This document shows, piece after piece, positions 36,122 through 47,580 of a stretch of 64,000 nucleotides of DNA. This DNA comes from Chrysopilus asiliformis (Eukaryota; Arthropoda; Insecta; Diptera; Rhagionidae): assembly GCA_964034945.1 (NCBI GenBank), contig OZ035960.1, forward strand, positions 24,973,487-25,037,486, in the 5' to 3' direction. Each line of letters opens with the position of its first letter. Position 1 is the stretch's first letter. Position numbers and translations under genes: made by a program. The notes below the pieces were generated by a model. The model made no database searches, was not told the DNA's origin, and worked only from the letters and a program-made list of their open reading frames with translations.

Positions 36122-36815
36122 AGAAACAATACAAAGTTGGATCGGTCAGTGACAAGAAAAACGATCTGACCCATTTCTAACTACATTTCATCGCGATAGA
36201 CGAAAAAATTTCGAAATATTGCAAGTGCTAATAATAAAAATAATTCTGCATAAATGCTCCAATCGTGAGTAATAAAACAAATTTAATTGCTTTAATAGTT
36301 TAATGGTTTCCAGTAAAATTTTGTGAAATATCCCTAATCATTTTATATAAAACATTCCCAACGCATATTAATTAATTGTTGAAAGAATAACACAAATGAG
36401 CAGCAATCTTCCGAGCAAAATTATTTTTGTCATCCGCTCCATATTACCCGAAGGCAATAATAAATTCGGTAGATTTGAAGAAAATTACCGACAATTTGGT
36501 ATTTTAAATAAAATTATCATACTTTAGTCCAACCAACTCAACGTACATCTAATACCCGATGTAAAAAATTTAATCTGACATCCAACATGAGGTTCGTGCC
36601 TGCTCCGATTATTACTCCGATCTTAGATTTTAAATCGTATTTTAGTTTGCACTCAATCTTAAGTTTCCTACATCAGGCAAAGCTTATATTCTCGGACGCG
36701 GGCAATAAAAAAAAATTACCAGGGGATGGCAGTCACCCGAGATGTTAGTTAAAGTTTCCTAGCATCTATTAGACAGCAAACAGTATTAGACAGTATCTGC
36801 AGATACAGACGGGCT
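36122..36815. other. AT-rich sequence without recognisable gene
   Basis: Nothing identified between the family B repeat and the mariner. It ends at the TA target (36816-36817). Confidence 0.5.
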
Positions 36816-36817
36816 TA

Positions 36818-38110
36818 ACACATGGATCAATAAGTCCCGAGACTAACAATGAAAACAACATTTTTTTTGCCAAATTTTTTTTTATTCATCAATATAATCA
36901 CCTTTTAGGGTGATACAATCGTTCCAACGCTTTTCCAATTTTTCAATACCATGTTTATAAAAAAAATTATCTTTCGCTTCAAAATAAGCTTCAGTTTCAG
37001 CGATGACCTCCTCATTTGAGCCAAATCTTTTTCCCTGGAGCATTTTTTTCAGATCAGCAAAGAGCCAGTAGTCACTGGGGGCTAAATCTGGCGAGTATGG
37101 GGGGTGGGGAAGCAGATGAAAGCCCAATTCGTTCAATTTTGCCATTGTTTTCATCGACTTGTGGCAGGGTGCATTGTCTTGGTGAAAAAGGATTTTTTTT
37201 CTCTGCATGTGCGGTCGTTTTTTTGCGATTTCCTCCTTCAAACGCACCAGCAAGTCAATATAATAATCACTGTTGATCGATTTACCTTTTTCGAGGTAGT
37301 CAATGAAAATCACGCCATGCGTATCCCAAAAAACTGACGCCATGACTTTGCCAGCTGACTGCTGCGTTTTCGGACGCTTCGGACGGCTTTCGCCAGCTGT
37401 GCGCCACTCAGATGACTGCCGCTTCGACTCTGGAGTGTAGTGATGTATCCATGTTTCGTCCATGGACACGTAACGACGCAAGAAATCTTTTTTATTGCGA
37501 GTAAATAGCGATAAACAGCTTTCTGAATCATCGACTCGTTGCTGTTTTTGTTCCATCGAAAGCAATCGCGGCACCCACTTGGAAAAAACCTTTTTCATGC
37601 TCAATTTTTCATGAAGGATAGTAAATGCACTTCCATATGATATCTGTGTTATCTCAGCAATCTCACGGAGCTTCACTTTACGATCTTTCATTATAATTTT
37701 TGTCACTTCACTCACATTTTCCCGTGTAACGGCTTCCACAGGTCTACCCGAGCGTTCCGCGTCATTTGTGTCGGTACGACCACGTTTAAACTCGGCAAAC
37801 CACCGACAAATCGTTGCTTTTGATGGACAAGAGTCCGGGTAACATTTTTCAATCCATTGTTTCGCTTGCACGGTGTTTTTACCCATTAAAAAACAATGTT
37901 TTATCAGAACACGAAACTCGGTTTTTTCCATTTTTTAAACAAACTACAAAACGACTTTACTCCAACCTCGATAACTCAGCTGTTTCTGGTCCGATCGACT
38001 TAAAATTTTGACACGTTTCAAGCAAAGGTTAGTACTCTAGAAAGACGTGGTTACTGGTTTACTACGAGCGTCATCTCTGGGTTAGTCTCGGGACTTATTG
38101 ATCCATGTGT
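36818..38110 (-). mobile_element. Complete mariner transposon, irritans type
   Basis: Perfect 30-bp terminal inverted repeats start ACACATGGATCAATAAGTCC at both ends, within TA duplications at 36816-36817 and 38111-38112. Length 1293 bp, typical of mariner. It holds one uninterrupted transposase frame on the minus strand, 64 bp from the left end and 179 bp from the right. Perfect TIRs, intact duplications and an intact frame indicate a recent insertion, perhaps still competent. Confidence 0.95.
36882..37931 (-). CDS. Mariner transposase, intact, DD34D
   Basis: 349 residues, full length for the family. Residues 1-110 form the paired helix-turn-helix DNA-binding region (ICRWFAEFKRG near 41-51, VKLREIAEI near 87-95). 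The WVPRLL linker is at 119-124. Catalytic aspartates are D158 (SMDETWIHHYTPE), D252 (LFHQDNAPCH) and D287 (YSPDLAPSDYWLF), with 34 residues between the last two. The start MEKTEFRVLIKHCF matches the usual N-terminus of the irritans group, and no stop or frameshift is present. It would excise and reinsert mariner DNA at TA. The plus-strand frames at 37016-37337 are shadows. Confidence 0.95.
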   Translation of the reverse strand: MEKTEFRVLIKHCFLMGKNTVQAKQWIEKCYPDSCPSKATICRWFAEFKRGRTDTNDAERSGRPVEAVTRENVSEVTKIIMKDRKVKLREIAEITQISYGSAFTILHEKLSMKKVFSKWVPRLLSMEQKQQRVDDSESCLSLFTRNKKDFLRRYVSMDETWIHHYTPESKRQSSEWRTAGESRPKRPKTQQSAGKVMASVFWDTHGVIFIDYLEKGKSINSDYYIDLLVRLKEEIAKKRPHMQRKKILFHQDNAPCHKSMKTMAKLNELGFHLLPHPPYSPDLAPSDYWLFADLKKMLQGKRFGSNEEVIAETEAYFEAKDNFFYKHGIEKLEKRWNDCITLKGDYIDE

Positions 38111-38112
38111 TA

Positions 38113-39145
38113 AATATGGCCATTTACAATCGAGAATCAACACACTTCACGCTTACTGCAGATGTTGAATAAAGTACCTGTAAGCCTATAGAATGTAAAG
38201 CTCTAGGACCGACACTTTGCTAAAATAATGAAGGGTAATAAAATTGGATTATCATGGCTTATGTAAAAAAAATATATATTTCAAGAAAATTGGAAAAACT
38301 CTTTTATCTTTTTCATTCCATCTTAGTCAATTTTATAGTATGAGTATGTAAAACAGTTCATTTCATTTTACCTTAGAAAGTAAACTTTTCCAACCATCAA
38401 CTGATGATCGCGAATCGCAAATCGCTGGTATTACGCGATCGAGAAACTCATAAAATGCTGGGCACGCTTTGTAAAACGCTCCACATTTCTAAGGTAGACA
38501 TTAAACTTTAAACGTAAAATGTTAAACTTTTAAACTTTACATGCTACAAGTTACAGGTCCATAATAAAATCCGGGGCCAACACCCACTGTCGTGAAACTT
38601 TTTATACCGTCAGATTCAAAATGTTTAAAATGTGAACATTCTTTAAGTGCACATTGTGGCTGCCTGTATTTTGCTCCGGTATTAAACTGCAATTGCGATC
38701 ATTAAATACTTTAAATGGATTGTCGGATCGGATCGTGCATCTAAATAAAATATTATTTCATGGATATGGCAATCGACTTGAGCGCCGTCTAATCGAATAT
38801 AGCGCGCATTAAGCAATTAAGAAAATTTGATCTTGTGATCTTTGACTATAGTGGCTGGGCTTGGCCAGTCACATGAATTCGGTGTACAAAAACAAATCGA
38901 AAGGTTATCAGAATTTTACTGAACAAATTATCTTGGATTCATGCCGAAGAAATGGAATGTTTTTATCATATTTTTAAACCATTTTCCAATAATCGATGGT
39001 GTTACTCTAATAAAGTGTGTTGTACTTCAAGGTAGATAAAATTAAACTTCCGTCGTGGCGGATGCATATTTAAAGTAAAAGCACTTGAAGAACGTCAAGA
39101 AATCAAATTATAGACCTGTATCTGAGAGCACCAGTGTCTGAAAAA
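38113..39145. other. AT-rich sequence without recognisable gene
   Basis: No gene or repeat recognised between the mariner and the next family A copy. Confidence 0.5.
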
Positions 39146-39688
39146 AACATAACAAAAGCTATAATTGCCAATCTGGCAATTCTTGAAAACCCGTATGGTG
39201 ATATTCGTATCAAAATTGGAACAGTTATACCAAAATTCCACTTTGAAGTCAAACTTTCCAATAAGATTTTTATACTTGATTCCAATCGGATTTTGATGTA
39301 TGGGACTTTTATGCAGAATCATATCCTAAATAACTTTTGTTCTTGGAATTTTTTGATAAGATGCACCGTTTTTGAGAAATTCGCAAAAATCGTTCGTATG
39401 GGGGGTACCCCCCTAATGGTCCATTTTTCCCATTAACGAACTTAGCCTCGCATTTTACGAAAAACGGATCTGCGCAAAATTTCAAGTCTGTAGCTCAATC
39501 CGTGCGCCCGCAATCCACGCCACAGACAGACAGACGGACAGACAGACGGACGGACATGCAAAATTCAACTTTTTTTATCATTCTAAACACACTGGTGTAA
39601 TTCATTTTTTTTGTGCGATGACGGGATCTTGGCGTTACAAACGGTAAGGCCAAGTTAATATACCCTTTGGTTTCACCATACGGGTATA
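39146..39688 (+). repeat. GTCY repeat family A, copy 2
   Basis: Complete from 'acataacaaaagctataatt' to 'accatacgggtata'. It contains the GGGGGTACCCCC palindrome and a short GTCY tract (about 39525-39556). Confidence 0.9.
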
Positions 39689-39811
39689 AAGATTATTTTA
39701 TTTATTAGATATAAGAGACTGTGCTCTGTTTATTTCACGGTCCAACTCCTCTCTTCAGTGGCCCAGAAGATTGTAGGGGACGAAGTGAGTGAGGGAGTTT
39801 TTTTTAGAAGA

Positions 39812-40016
39812 CGACCTACAAAATTTCAAGTCTCTAGCTCAATCCTTTCGAAAGTTATGGTGTTCACGGACGGAAAGACGGACAGGCAGATGGACGGACA
39901 TGCGGAAATCAAAATCTTTTGTCATCCCTAACACCCTGGTGTAGTTTATTTTTGTGTCTATGCTCACAATACTAAATCTAATATGCTCCTATATGATATA
40001 TCATTCAGAGGATAAA
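39812..40016 (+). repeat. GTCY repeat family B, 5'-truncated
   Basis: It starts inside the core ('aaatttcaagtctctagctc', 'aatcctttcgaaagttatgg'), has a GTCY tract, and ends 'tatatgatatatcattcaga'. It lies 123 bp after a family A copy. The 120 bp between are unclassified. Confidence 0.75.
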
Positions 40017-40344
40017 ACACTAAAATAGTGATTCTTCACTATTTTGACGTGATTGATTTTGAGTCGGACTTTGCTATCGCCAGATTCACTCTACCAAAAA
40101 TAAAATATTTTCGATACCAAAAAAGTTGCTTAAAAGATTTTCTTTTCATATCTGCAGAAATAAAATTAATTTAGCCAAAACTAAGTCCGATTGAGAATCA
40201 AAATAGGATTAAAAATACTACCCCAATATTCTTTCATGTTTTATGCAGGTGGTAGGTCTGGGTTATACTTGATGAGCTTTTGTGGAACAATTCACAAAAA
40301 ACTAATAAAAAATAAAATAAAAATAAATCAATAACGAAAAAACG

Positions 40345-40489
40345 AAATCATTTTTTTCGGTTTTCGTTACGTTTTTCGTTATTGTAACGCAATTAAATTT
40401 CTATAACGTTTATAACGGTTATAACGCAACTTTGGGGAAAATCGTTATTCCATTTCGTTATTTCGTTACGTTACGATAACATCCCTGAT
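40345..40489 (-). repeat. Possible hAT-like terminal fragment rich in TAACG words
   Basis: In reverse orientation the segment begins CAGGGATGTTATCGTAACGT and is followed by about ten TAACG/CGTTA words. CAGGGATG is a common hAT-type terminus, but no second end or duplication was found. Confidence 0.35.
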
Positions 40490-43135
40490 TTTTTTTTAAA
40501 CGAAAAAATAAAATTATTTTACTTCAAATATTTTCTATGTTGTAAAATTAGATCCGGTTGCAATTGAAAACAATTTAACCAGCGGTACACAACTGTCTCA
40601 TAAAGTTATTGCCTCATGAAATTGCGATTACATGTGGAAACTGATATTCCAACAAATATATAACAATGAAAAAAATCGACCTTGCCTTAAATACTTTTAA
40701 AAAGATCTCAATTTTGATAATAGCTTCTGATTTCAAAACTCCGCCACAGTCACAATGTCTAGAACAAAATTGTATTTTAAAACGGTTTACTGGTTACAAG
40801 TTTTTCAGTTCAAATGATCTTTGTTACCTCGAAGTTAAAGTACAAGTAGGTAACATGGTTGTCTAAACGCTGGACTATTAAAAACCCTAGTTCAGGTAAA
40901 GTACATTTTTTTTGTACCAAAAGTCACTTAAAAAAGTTTTGATACAAAAAATCTACATTAACATATGTGGAGCATATATTTTACGGTATGTGTCTAAATG
41001 TGTAGCACAATAATTTTAAGACATTTTGCTTAGTTAAAAAAGCGGCAAATTTCAACATGCAAAATGGTTGTGAGACGTTTTAGAGTTCGTTACCCACAGA
41101 TCTAAACAGAAATTACGATGGCTCTAATTACAGGTGGAACTTTTATTTTCACTCAGACGATCTTTATTTCTTCTTCTTACCTTCAAATGCTATATAGATG
41201 ACGGGTTATAAATAAAATATATCGGACTTCTTTCAATAAAAGCCTTTGGCTGTTGCATTTTTTTTTACCGGGTCCGGCAGCCGGTGTTTGAACAAAAGGT
41301 AAACTAAACCCCAATGGATTTTATTCATTTACTAACATATTCCATTCAATATATAACTTATGTATCATTTCGATATGAATTATATTGCATAACACTCATC
41401 TTTAGTAATCTCTTAAGACAGCGACAAAATAAAAGGCTTCTTTTTATAAAACTTAGACACAGGTGGGTCCCAAGAGGCATATCTGCAACGGTCGTGTTTC
41501 CATCAAGTGAATCGTCAGGTGAACCAAATGCAAGCAAAGCATCAGCACGTCGACCCAACCCGATATGAGAAGAAAAATGAAATTGAATTTTAAGCAAAGA
41601 TCGTATCTTTTTATTAAGATCTAGAGCAAGACTGCAATCTGTGCTGTATTCTGTAAAATTCCGGAATTGATCTTTTGTGCAGCAAGTCCCCAACACATCT
41701 GACGGTCTGTCGCAGAAACCTAAGAAGCTGATGCACAGCTCACCACATCTTATACGAAATTTATGAATTAAAAGATTGACATTATAACAACATGGCACCA
41801 ACATCGCAGTATTCAATGGAATGGTATCCTCGTCTTCAAGCGAAAATTAATCTATAAGATAAAATTGAAAGATTGAGTGATTTCTTGATATTGCGGGGAA
41901 TGTTTCTTGAGCGGCTTGGTTTATGTGATCAATGAAAAAATTGTGAAAATTATATGCCAGGTGAATTGCATGTTTACAGACAAGCACGATTAGAGGAGGT
42001 GCAAAATAGTATTTCTCATATTTATTATAAAGCGATGCGTATGAGAAACTTTTAATTGAAAATCTTATTTTAACTTGGGAACTTCAAAAACAAATCAAAC
42101 ATGAGAAAGTCATTGGCTATGCTTCACAGAGTTTGAAGTTTAATGGCGAAAATAGCTCGATCTAGATTTTATATCGAATGGACGATTTTGACAATTTTTT
42201 TTTTATTTTTCCAATAGAAAAATTATATTAAATAAAGGAGGCACTCTCTGAACCTGCGATTCGAGTTCGCCATAATTTTGATCGTGTCGTTGGAGTCCCT
42301 AAGATTAAATGATTTCCGGGACAGCAGGTGAGGAGGTCAGAAAAGAGAGGATGGCCTGCTGCAAAAATAGCTAAAACAACCGCGCTATCTCAAGCAATCC
42401 GACGCAATGTGGTTCAATGTTCTCAGTTGAGGAGTTCTAAAGTTATAGGGGGACATCTTGCTTGTATAGCTACAACCAATGATTACCTAATATAGATAAG
42501 AAAGTTCTCCTAAAATATTTGGTTTGAGAGAGGGACAACTAGCGACATGCTGGCGGTTTCAATTTCTGTGTGAATACTGAGTTATTTATGTGTGCGGCCT
42601 CATTTCAAGTGCTCCCACATCTCAGTTGTAATGCGTAATTAGTTGTAATGCGCCTCGAAAAAATCATAAAAAAATCGCACAATGGCAATACACAAATTTG
42701 ATTCTCAGCAGTCAGTTAGTTAAAAATCAAAACAAACCACCAATTTCGGTGGAAAATTTAGTTTTCGTGTTAATTTCGTTTATTTTTAGTGTATTTCGCG
42801 ATTTAAATACTAAAAAAGTGTTATAATTTGCTTGAAAATTTTCGTGAGCTGTCAGGCCGCTGTCGGAAGCATGATGGTGTTAGTGCAAGGGTTGTGTAAA
42901 TATAATACAAGTTTTTGACTGCTATAAGGACATGAAAATCTCGCTTGGTTTAGCCCTGACTAAACGACAAGTTTCTTGTTTTTTCTTTAACTCCATATGA
43001 CATGAAGGAAAAAAAGGGAAAGATGGTGTTGCTCGGTGACTTTTTTTTATTGCGCATCTCTTTTCTCTGCCGTAGGTAAACGGAAACTTCCGTTTACTTC
43101 CCATCTATATTAGGTAATCATTGCTACAACCGATC
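40490..43135. other. Mostly unclassified sequence
   Basis: Apart from the frame at 41358-41816 (listed separately) nothing is identified. 42240-42480 and 42840-43110 are less AT-biased. A short hairpin (gtaaacggaa / ttccgtttac) lies at 43075-43096. Confidence 0.4.
41358..41816 (-). other. Unidentified 152-codon open frame
   Basis: It is the longest open frame in the window outside the transposon genes. It includes a cysteine-rich part (CDRPSDVLGTCCTKDQF, then NFTEYSTDC) and a mixed-composition part (GRRADALLAFGSPDDSLDG). An acceptor-like AG precedes the cysteine-rich part at about 41725. I recognise no family with confidence. It could be an exon, a pseudogene or part of an unclassified repeat. 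The opposite strand also has an open frame (41314-41568), which weakens a coding claim. Confidence 0.25.
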
Positions 43136-43178
43136 GCGATTTTGATGCGATTTCGATGCGATTTTGATGCGATTTTTT
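43136..43178. repeat. Tandem repeat, about 4 x 11 bp
   Basis: Units GCGATTTTGAT, GCGATTTCGAT, GCGATTTTGAT and a final GCGATTTTTT. Confidence 0.85.
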
Positions 43179-43257
43179 TTCTGAAATAGCATAAAAAAAA
43201 TTCTGATCTCTTATGCCTGGACCTGAGATTTTGAAAAAATTCTCAAACTTAGTTAGA

Positions 43258-43830
43258 AAACATAACAAAAGCTATAATTGCCAATCTGGCAATCATTGGA
43301 GACCCGTATGGTGATATTCGTATCAAAATTCGAACAGTTATACCAAAATTCCACTTTGAAGTCAAACTTTCCAATAAGATTTTTTAAAATTTATTCCAAT
43401 CGGAATTTGATGTTTTATGTAGAATCATATTCTAAATAACTTTTGTTCTTGGACTTTTTTGATAAGATGCACCGTTTTTGAGATATTCGCAAAAACCGTT
43501 TTCGTTCGTATGGGGGGTACCCCCTAATGGTCCATTTTTACCCATTAACGAACTTAGCCTTGCATTTTATGAAAAACGAATCTACATAAAATTTCAAGTC
43601 TCTAGCTCAATCCGTGCGCCTGCAATCCGCGCCACAGACGGACAGACAGACAGACGGACGGACAGACGGATGGACGGACGGACAGACGGACGGACGGACA
43701 TGCAAAAATTGATTATTTTTATCATTCTAAACACACTGTTGTAATTCATTTTTGTGTGTGATGACAGGATTTGGAGTTACAAACGGTAAGGCAAAGTTAA
43801 TATACCCTTTGGTTTCACCATACGGGTATA
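43258..43830 (+). repeat. GTCY repeat family A, copy 3
   Basis: Complete from 'aacataacaaaagctataat' to 'caccatacgggtata', with one of the longest GTCY tracts (about 43633-43700) and GGGGGGTACCCCC. Confidence 0.9.
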
Positions 43831-45442
43831 AAAACATTTTCTCATATTTAGAATATGAATGAAAATTCTATATTCTTCATTTTTAGTTCGTTGCAAAATT
43901 AAATTCATAAAAACTTTTTAACTATTTTGTACTAACCCGAACCATAACATTTCGCTTTTATTTCTATACTTCCCGCCCATAAAGCAATTCGTAATTCTGC
44001 TTAATCAATTTTAAGTTAAACCTTGCGAAAAGTAATTTAAAAACGATACAAATTGCCCGACCATATCAAAAAATACTTTGACGATTGCTACATTAGAGGC
44101 GTATTAACAGCCAGGCTACAGTCAACTATAAAACTATCAACATCGTCGCCAGTGTCATAATTAAATGCAATTTTCTGCAATTGCAATTGCAAGTGCACTG
44201 TTAAGTTTTATGGTGCAATGACAAAATGAAATGCAAAAGACTGGAAAAATTTTGCAAAATTCAACTGATCGCTAAGTGAATGTGACGCTGAATTGAGGAA
44301 ATTTTCTATCAATGACAACGAAATAAATATTCATAACAGTTTGGTTCGATTTTTTTAATCTTAATTTCCATTAATATTGGAATTTTTATTGAATAATTAA
44401 ATTGGATTTATTGATTTATTATAAAAGTATAATCAAATGGCATTAGTTACGCGATGTTGATACTTAATAGAGGAATAATTCTTCTAATTAATTAATTAAA
44501 TGCGATACAATACATGCCGCTAGCCACAAAAGTATATACAGAATAATTTGTTCATACGTGAAATTTTGTAATAATTTGCAAAACAGTTTAATGAATTGTA
44601 TTATTCATAGTGCTGTAATTGTAAAAATTACTGCAAGTCAATTGGTGGGGAGGATGAGAGTGCCAAAGGTGAAAAATGCCACCTTTGATTTTTAAAAACT
44701 AAAAGACCGTTAGAAAAATTGTGGATTTAAAGTCTATTATAATAACGACATTAGTACCGTTATTAAAAGATAATTCGTTACAAGCCTCATGAAGTTTCCC
44801 TAAAAAAATTCACACAAATTGAACAATTGTGGCCAAAAGTTGTTTTTTTCTTATGTGTTAATTAGGGTGATTACTATCACATTCTTTATTCTTTCGAGAA
44901 TATTATTGCATCATTTAAAATTCCGAAATTGTTGCTGTTTTCAAAAAAATAGAATTTTAGTGCAAACAAATAATGGTTTTTTTTAATTTAACTGAAATAA
45001 ATGGAACATTAAAATGTTAGCGATGACAGATGTCCATCTTTTGGAAGGACACTCCTAAGTTTATTCATTTATTTCTAACTCCCTCTTCGTTATTCGGAAC
45101 CTCTCACCCGTTAGACTTTACCTGATTGCACTACAGTTTCATGAGAGGATATAAAATTGTCCAGAAAAAACAAGCTTCTGTCATTAAAAATGTACATTCT
45201 GCCGCCATTCCCCTCTTTTATGACCCTCCCGTGTTAGGCATTGATGGGATTAATCGTTCTCGAAATAGTTTTTTACTTCTATCAAATCCATCCCCAATAG
45301 ATGCCTGCTTCCCAAAGCTATACGAAAAATCATTTACGAAAACAAGAAAGTATACTTTAAAAAATCATAAATAAGAAACATTTTTAAATGTCTATTTAAA
45401 TTTAAGATTTTTTACATTACTTGTAATTTGGAATCTATATAA
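43831..45442. other. AT-rich sequence without recognisable gene
   Basis: The 82-codon plus frame at 45126-45374 has slightly protein-like composition but no motif or splice context I can support. Nothing else identified. Confidence 0.45.
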
Positions 45443-45444
45443 TA

Positions 45445-46424
45445 GGGCAATCCACTCTTGATCATAAATAGTAAAATCGTAGATTGTACTGTACATCTAC
45501 GATGGAAAAGTACAACGAAGGGTGAGCAGCGCTTTACTAGAGGTTGTGGGTTTTGTCGTAAAATTTTGACTCTTTTACTTATTTTCTTTACCTAAATTGT
45601 TTAAAGTATTTTTATACCCGTATGGTGAAACCAAAGGGTATATTAACTTTGCCTTACCGTTTGTAACGCCAAGATCCCGTCATCGCACAAAAAAATGAAT
45701 TACACCAGTGTGTTTAGAATGATAAAAATATTTAATTTTTGCATGTCCGTCCGTCTGTCCGTCTGTCCGTCCGTCTGTCTGTCTGTGGCGCAGATTGCGG
45801 GCGCACGGATTGAGCTAGAGACTTGAAATTTTGCGCAGATACGTTTTTCGTAAAATTCGGGGCTAAGTTCGTTAATGGGCAAAAATGTACCATTAGGGGG
45901 GGTACCCCCCATACGAACGAAATCGTTTTTTGTGAATATCTCAAAAACGGTGCATCTTATCAAAAAAGTGCAAGAACAAAAGTTATTTAGGATATGATTC
46001 TACATAAAACTCCCATACATCAAAACCCGATTGGAATAAATTTTAAAAAATCTTATTGGAAAGTTTGACTTCAAAGTGGAATTTTGGTACAACTGTTCGA
46101 ATTTTGATACGAATATCACCATACGGGTCTCCAATGATTGCCAGATTGGCAATTATAGCTTTTGTTATGTTTTTAACTCTTAATTTATACTAAATCATAT
46201 AAATACTTTAATTTACTTGCTTTTCCAAGTTGACATGTCACAAAACATGCCCTAACCTCACTTTATTAGAAGTACGACAAAAACTACGATTTTACCATAC
46301 CTTCGGGTGTGGTAGATTGTAGTTTTCGTCGTAAAATAATTTGTATGGAGAACTGTCACAAAATTACGATTTTATTTACGATTCTACGAGGTTACGATCA
46401 ACTACGATAAAGAGTGAATAGCCC
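45445..46424. mobile_element. TA-flanked MITE split by a family A repeat
   Basis: Ends GGGCAATCCACTCTTGATC (left) and, in reverse, GGGCTATTCACTCTTTATCG (right) lie inside TA (45443-45444, 46425-46426). The word 'tacgattttac' and its relatives ('ctacgat', 'gtcgtaaaat') recur in both orientations on both sides. Without the family A insertion it would be about 420 bp. No coding capacity. Confidence 0.7.
45613..46172 (-). repeat. GTCY repeat family A, copy 4, reverse
   Basis: From 'tatacccgtatggtgaaacc' to 'aattatagcttttgttatgt', complete, with the GGGGGGTACCCCCC palindrome and a GTCY tract at about 45744-45785. It sits inside the TA-flanked MITE. Confidence 0.9.
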
Positions 46425-46426
46425 TA

Positions 46427-47496
46427 ATATGTTGTACTAAAATGGAAATTAAAAGTTAACAAATAGCAAAATGTACCTTTTTAGGTCAACGTTATTTTTG
46501 CTTTCCATTCAATAACTATAATGAATTAATATCTATGAGAACGAAACACCTTCGATTTTCTAATTTTGCTCTAAATTTTATAAAAAAATTAACTGACATA
46601 GCGCACACCCATTGGTAATATTGAATTGCTCCATATTTCTTTTGTACTTGTCTTTATATAAAAAATCAAATGTCAGAACGTCCTTCAGACTAACTTTAAA
46701 GGCTGGTGAAACATTTAATACTCAACAATCAACGCCAAATGATATCCCAATCATTGAATGAAGGTGATTTATTCGCTCTGTACGTGTGCATATCGTAAAA
46801 TACTAAGAAGGAAAAATTTAATCCGAGATGACTTTCAACAAATCATTAGCCCAAAATACTTAGCGGGAGCCTAAATATGGTTATTTGTATGTAAGTCTAG
46901 ATTAATTGCGAAAACATTTTAAAAAATAATTTGAAATATGCTGCAGCCGAGCACTGACAGATCCTAACCAAAGTTCAGTTTTTTTTATTCTTGTGGCAAG
47001 TCAACATTAAAATTGTTAATGTTCGTTAACATTTGACTGAGTGCACCGAATCGGAGCGGCCCATTGGATCTAGATTTAGAGCTTTTAGAGCCTCTAACAT
47101 TAAATGGAAGGCCTGCAGGTATTAATTGTACTGCAGGTGGGGCGGATTTAATAGACACTCCTGCTTAATAACAAACTCCGTAGTACGCAGCACGATGGAG
47201 ATGGGTTTAAAAATTTTGATCAAAATTGTATCAGAATGTGGTGATATTCTTTTAGTTGTCGCTTTTTATTGGAAAATTGTGAAAAAATTTTGATATTTGC
47301 CATTTTTTAAGTCTGAAAATTTCACAAGTGACAGTTACTATCACCTTACCATAAAACTAAATTTATTACTAAAGTGCCTACCTGTAAATACCTTTTTATA
47401 GTGACTATTGGTTGTGTATACGATGTGCTGAAATGTGCTAATACAGAATCAAGTATGCATCTGACCCATCTATGCTACACGCGGCTTCATATTACA
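46427..47496. other. AT-rich sequence without recognisable gene
   Basis: 47020-47170 is less AT-biased and repeats 'cctgcaggt' / 'actgcaggt'. No exon or gene recognised. Confidence 0.45.
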
Positions 47497-47580
47497 ACAC
47501 AAGAAAAGCTACAATTGCTCGGGAGCAATCCTCAAATACTCTCTCTATATGAGAGGAGACAAAATTTTTAAAAAAAGTTC
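47497..47580 (+). repeat. GTCY repeat family B, 5' end fragment
   Basis: It has 'aagaaaagctacaattgctc' and 'caatcctcaaatactctctc', matching the 5' end of the copy at 34855, then breaks off before the core. Confidence 0.55.

Noticed and set aside
37016..37531. Plus- and minus-strand frames within the mariner
   Set aside because: All are alternative-frame shadows of the intact 349-residue transposase.
42010..42180. RNase H-like reading (KVIGYASQSL) of a retrotransposon polymerase
   Set aside because: Only one short stretch resembles the motif; no reverse transcriptase, integrase or LTR is nearby and stops surround it.
45126..45374. 82-codon frame of mixed composition
   Set aside because: No domain, signal peptide or splice context; not distinguishable from chance.
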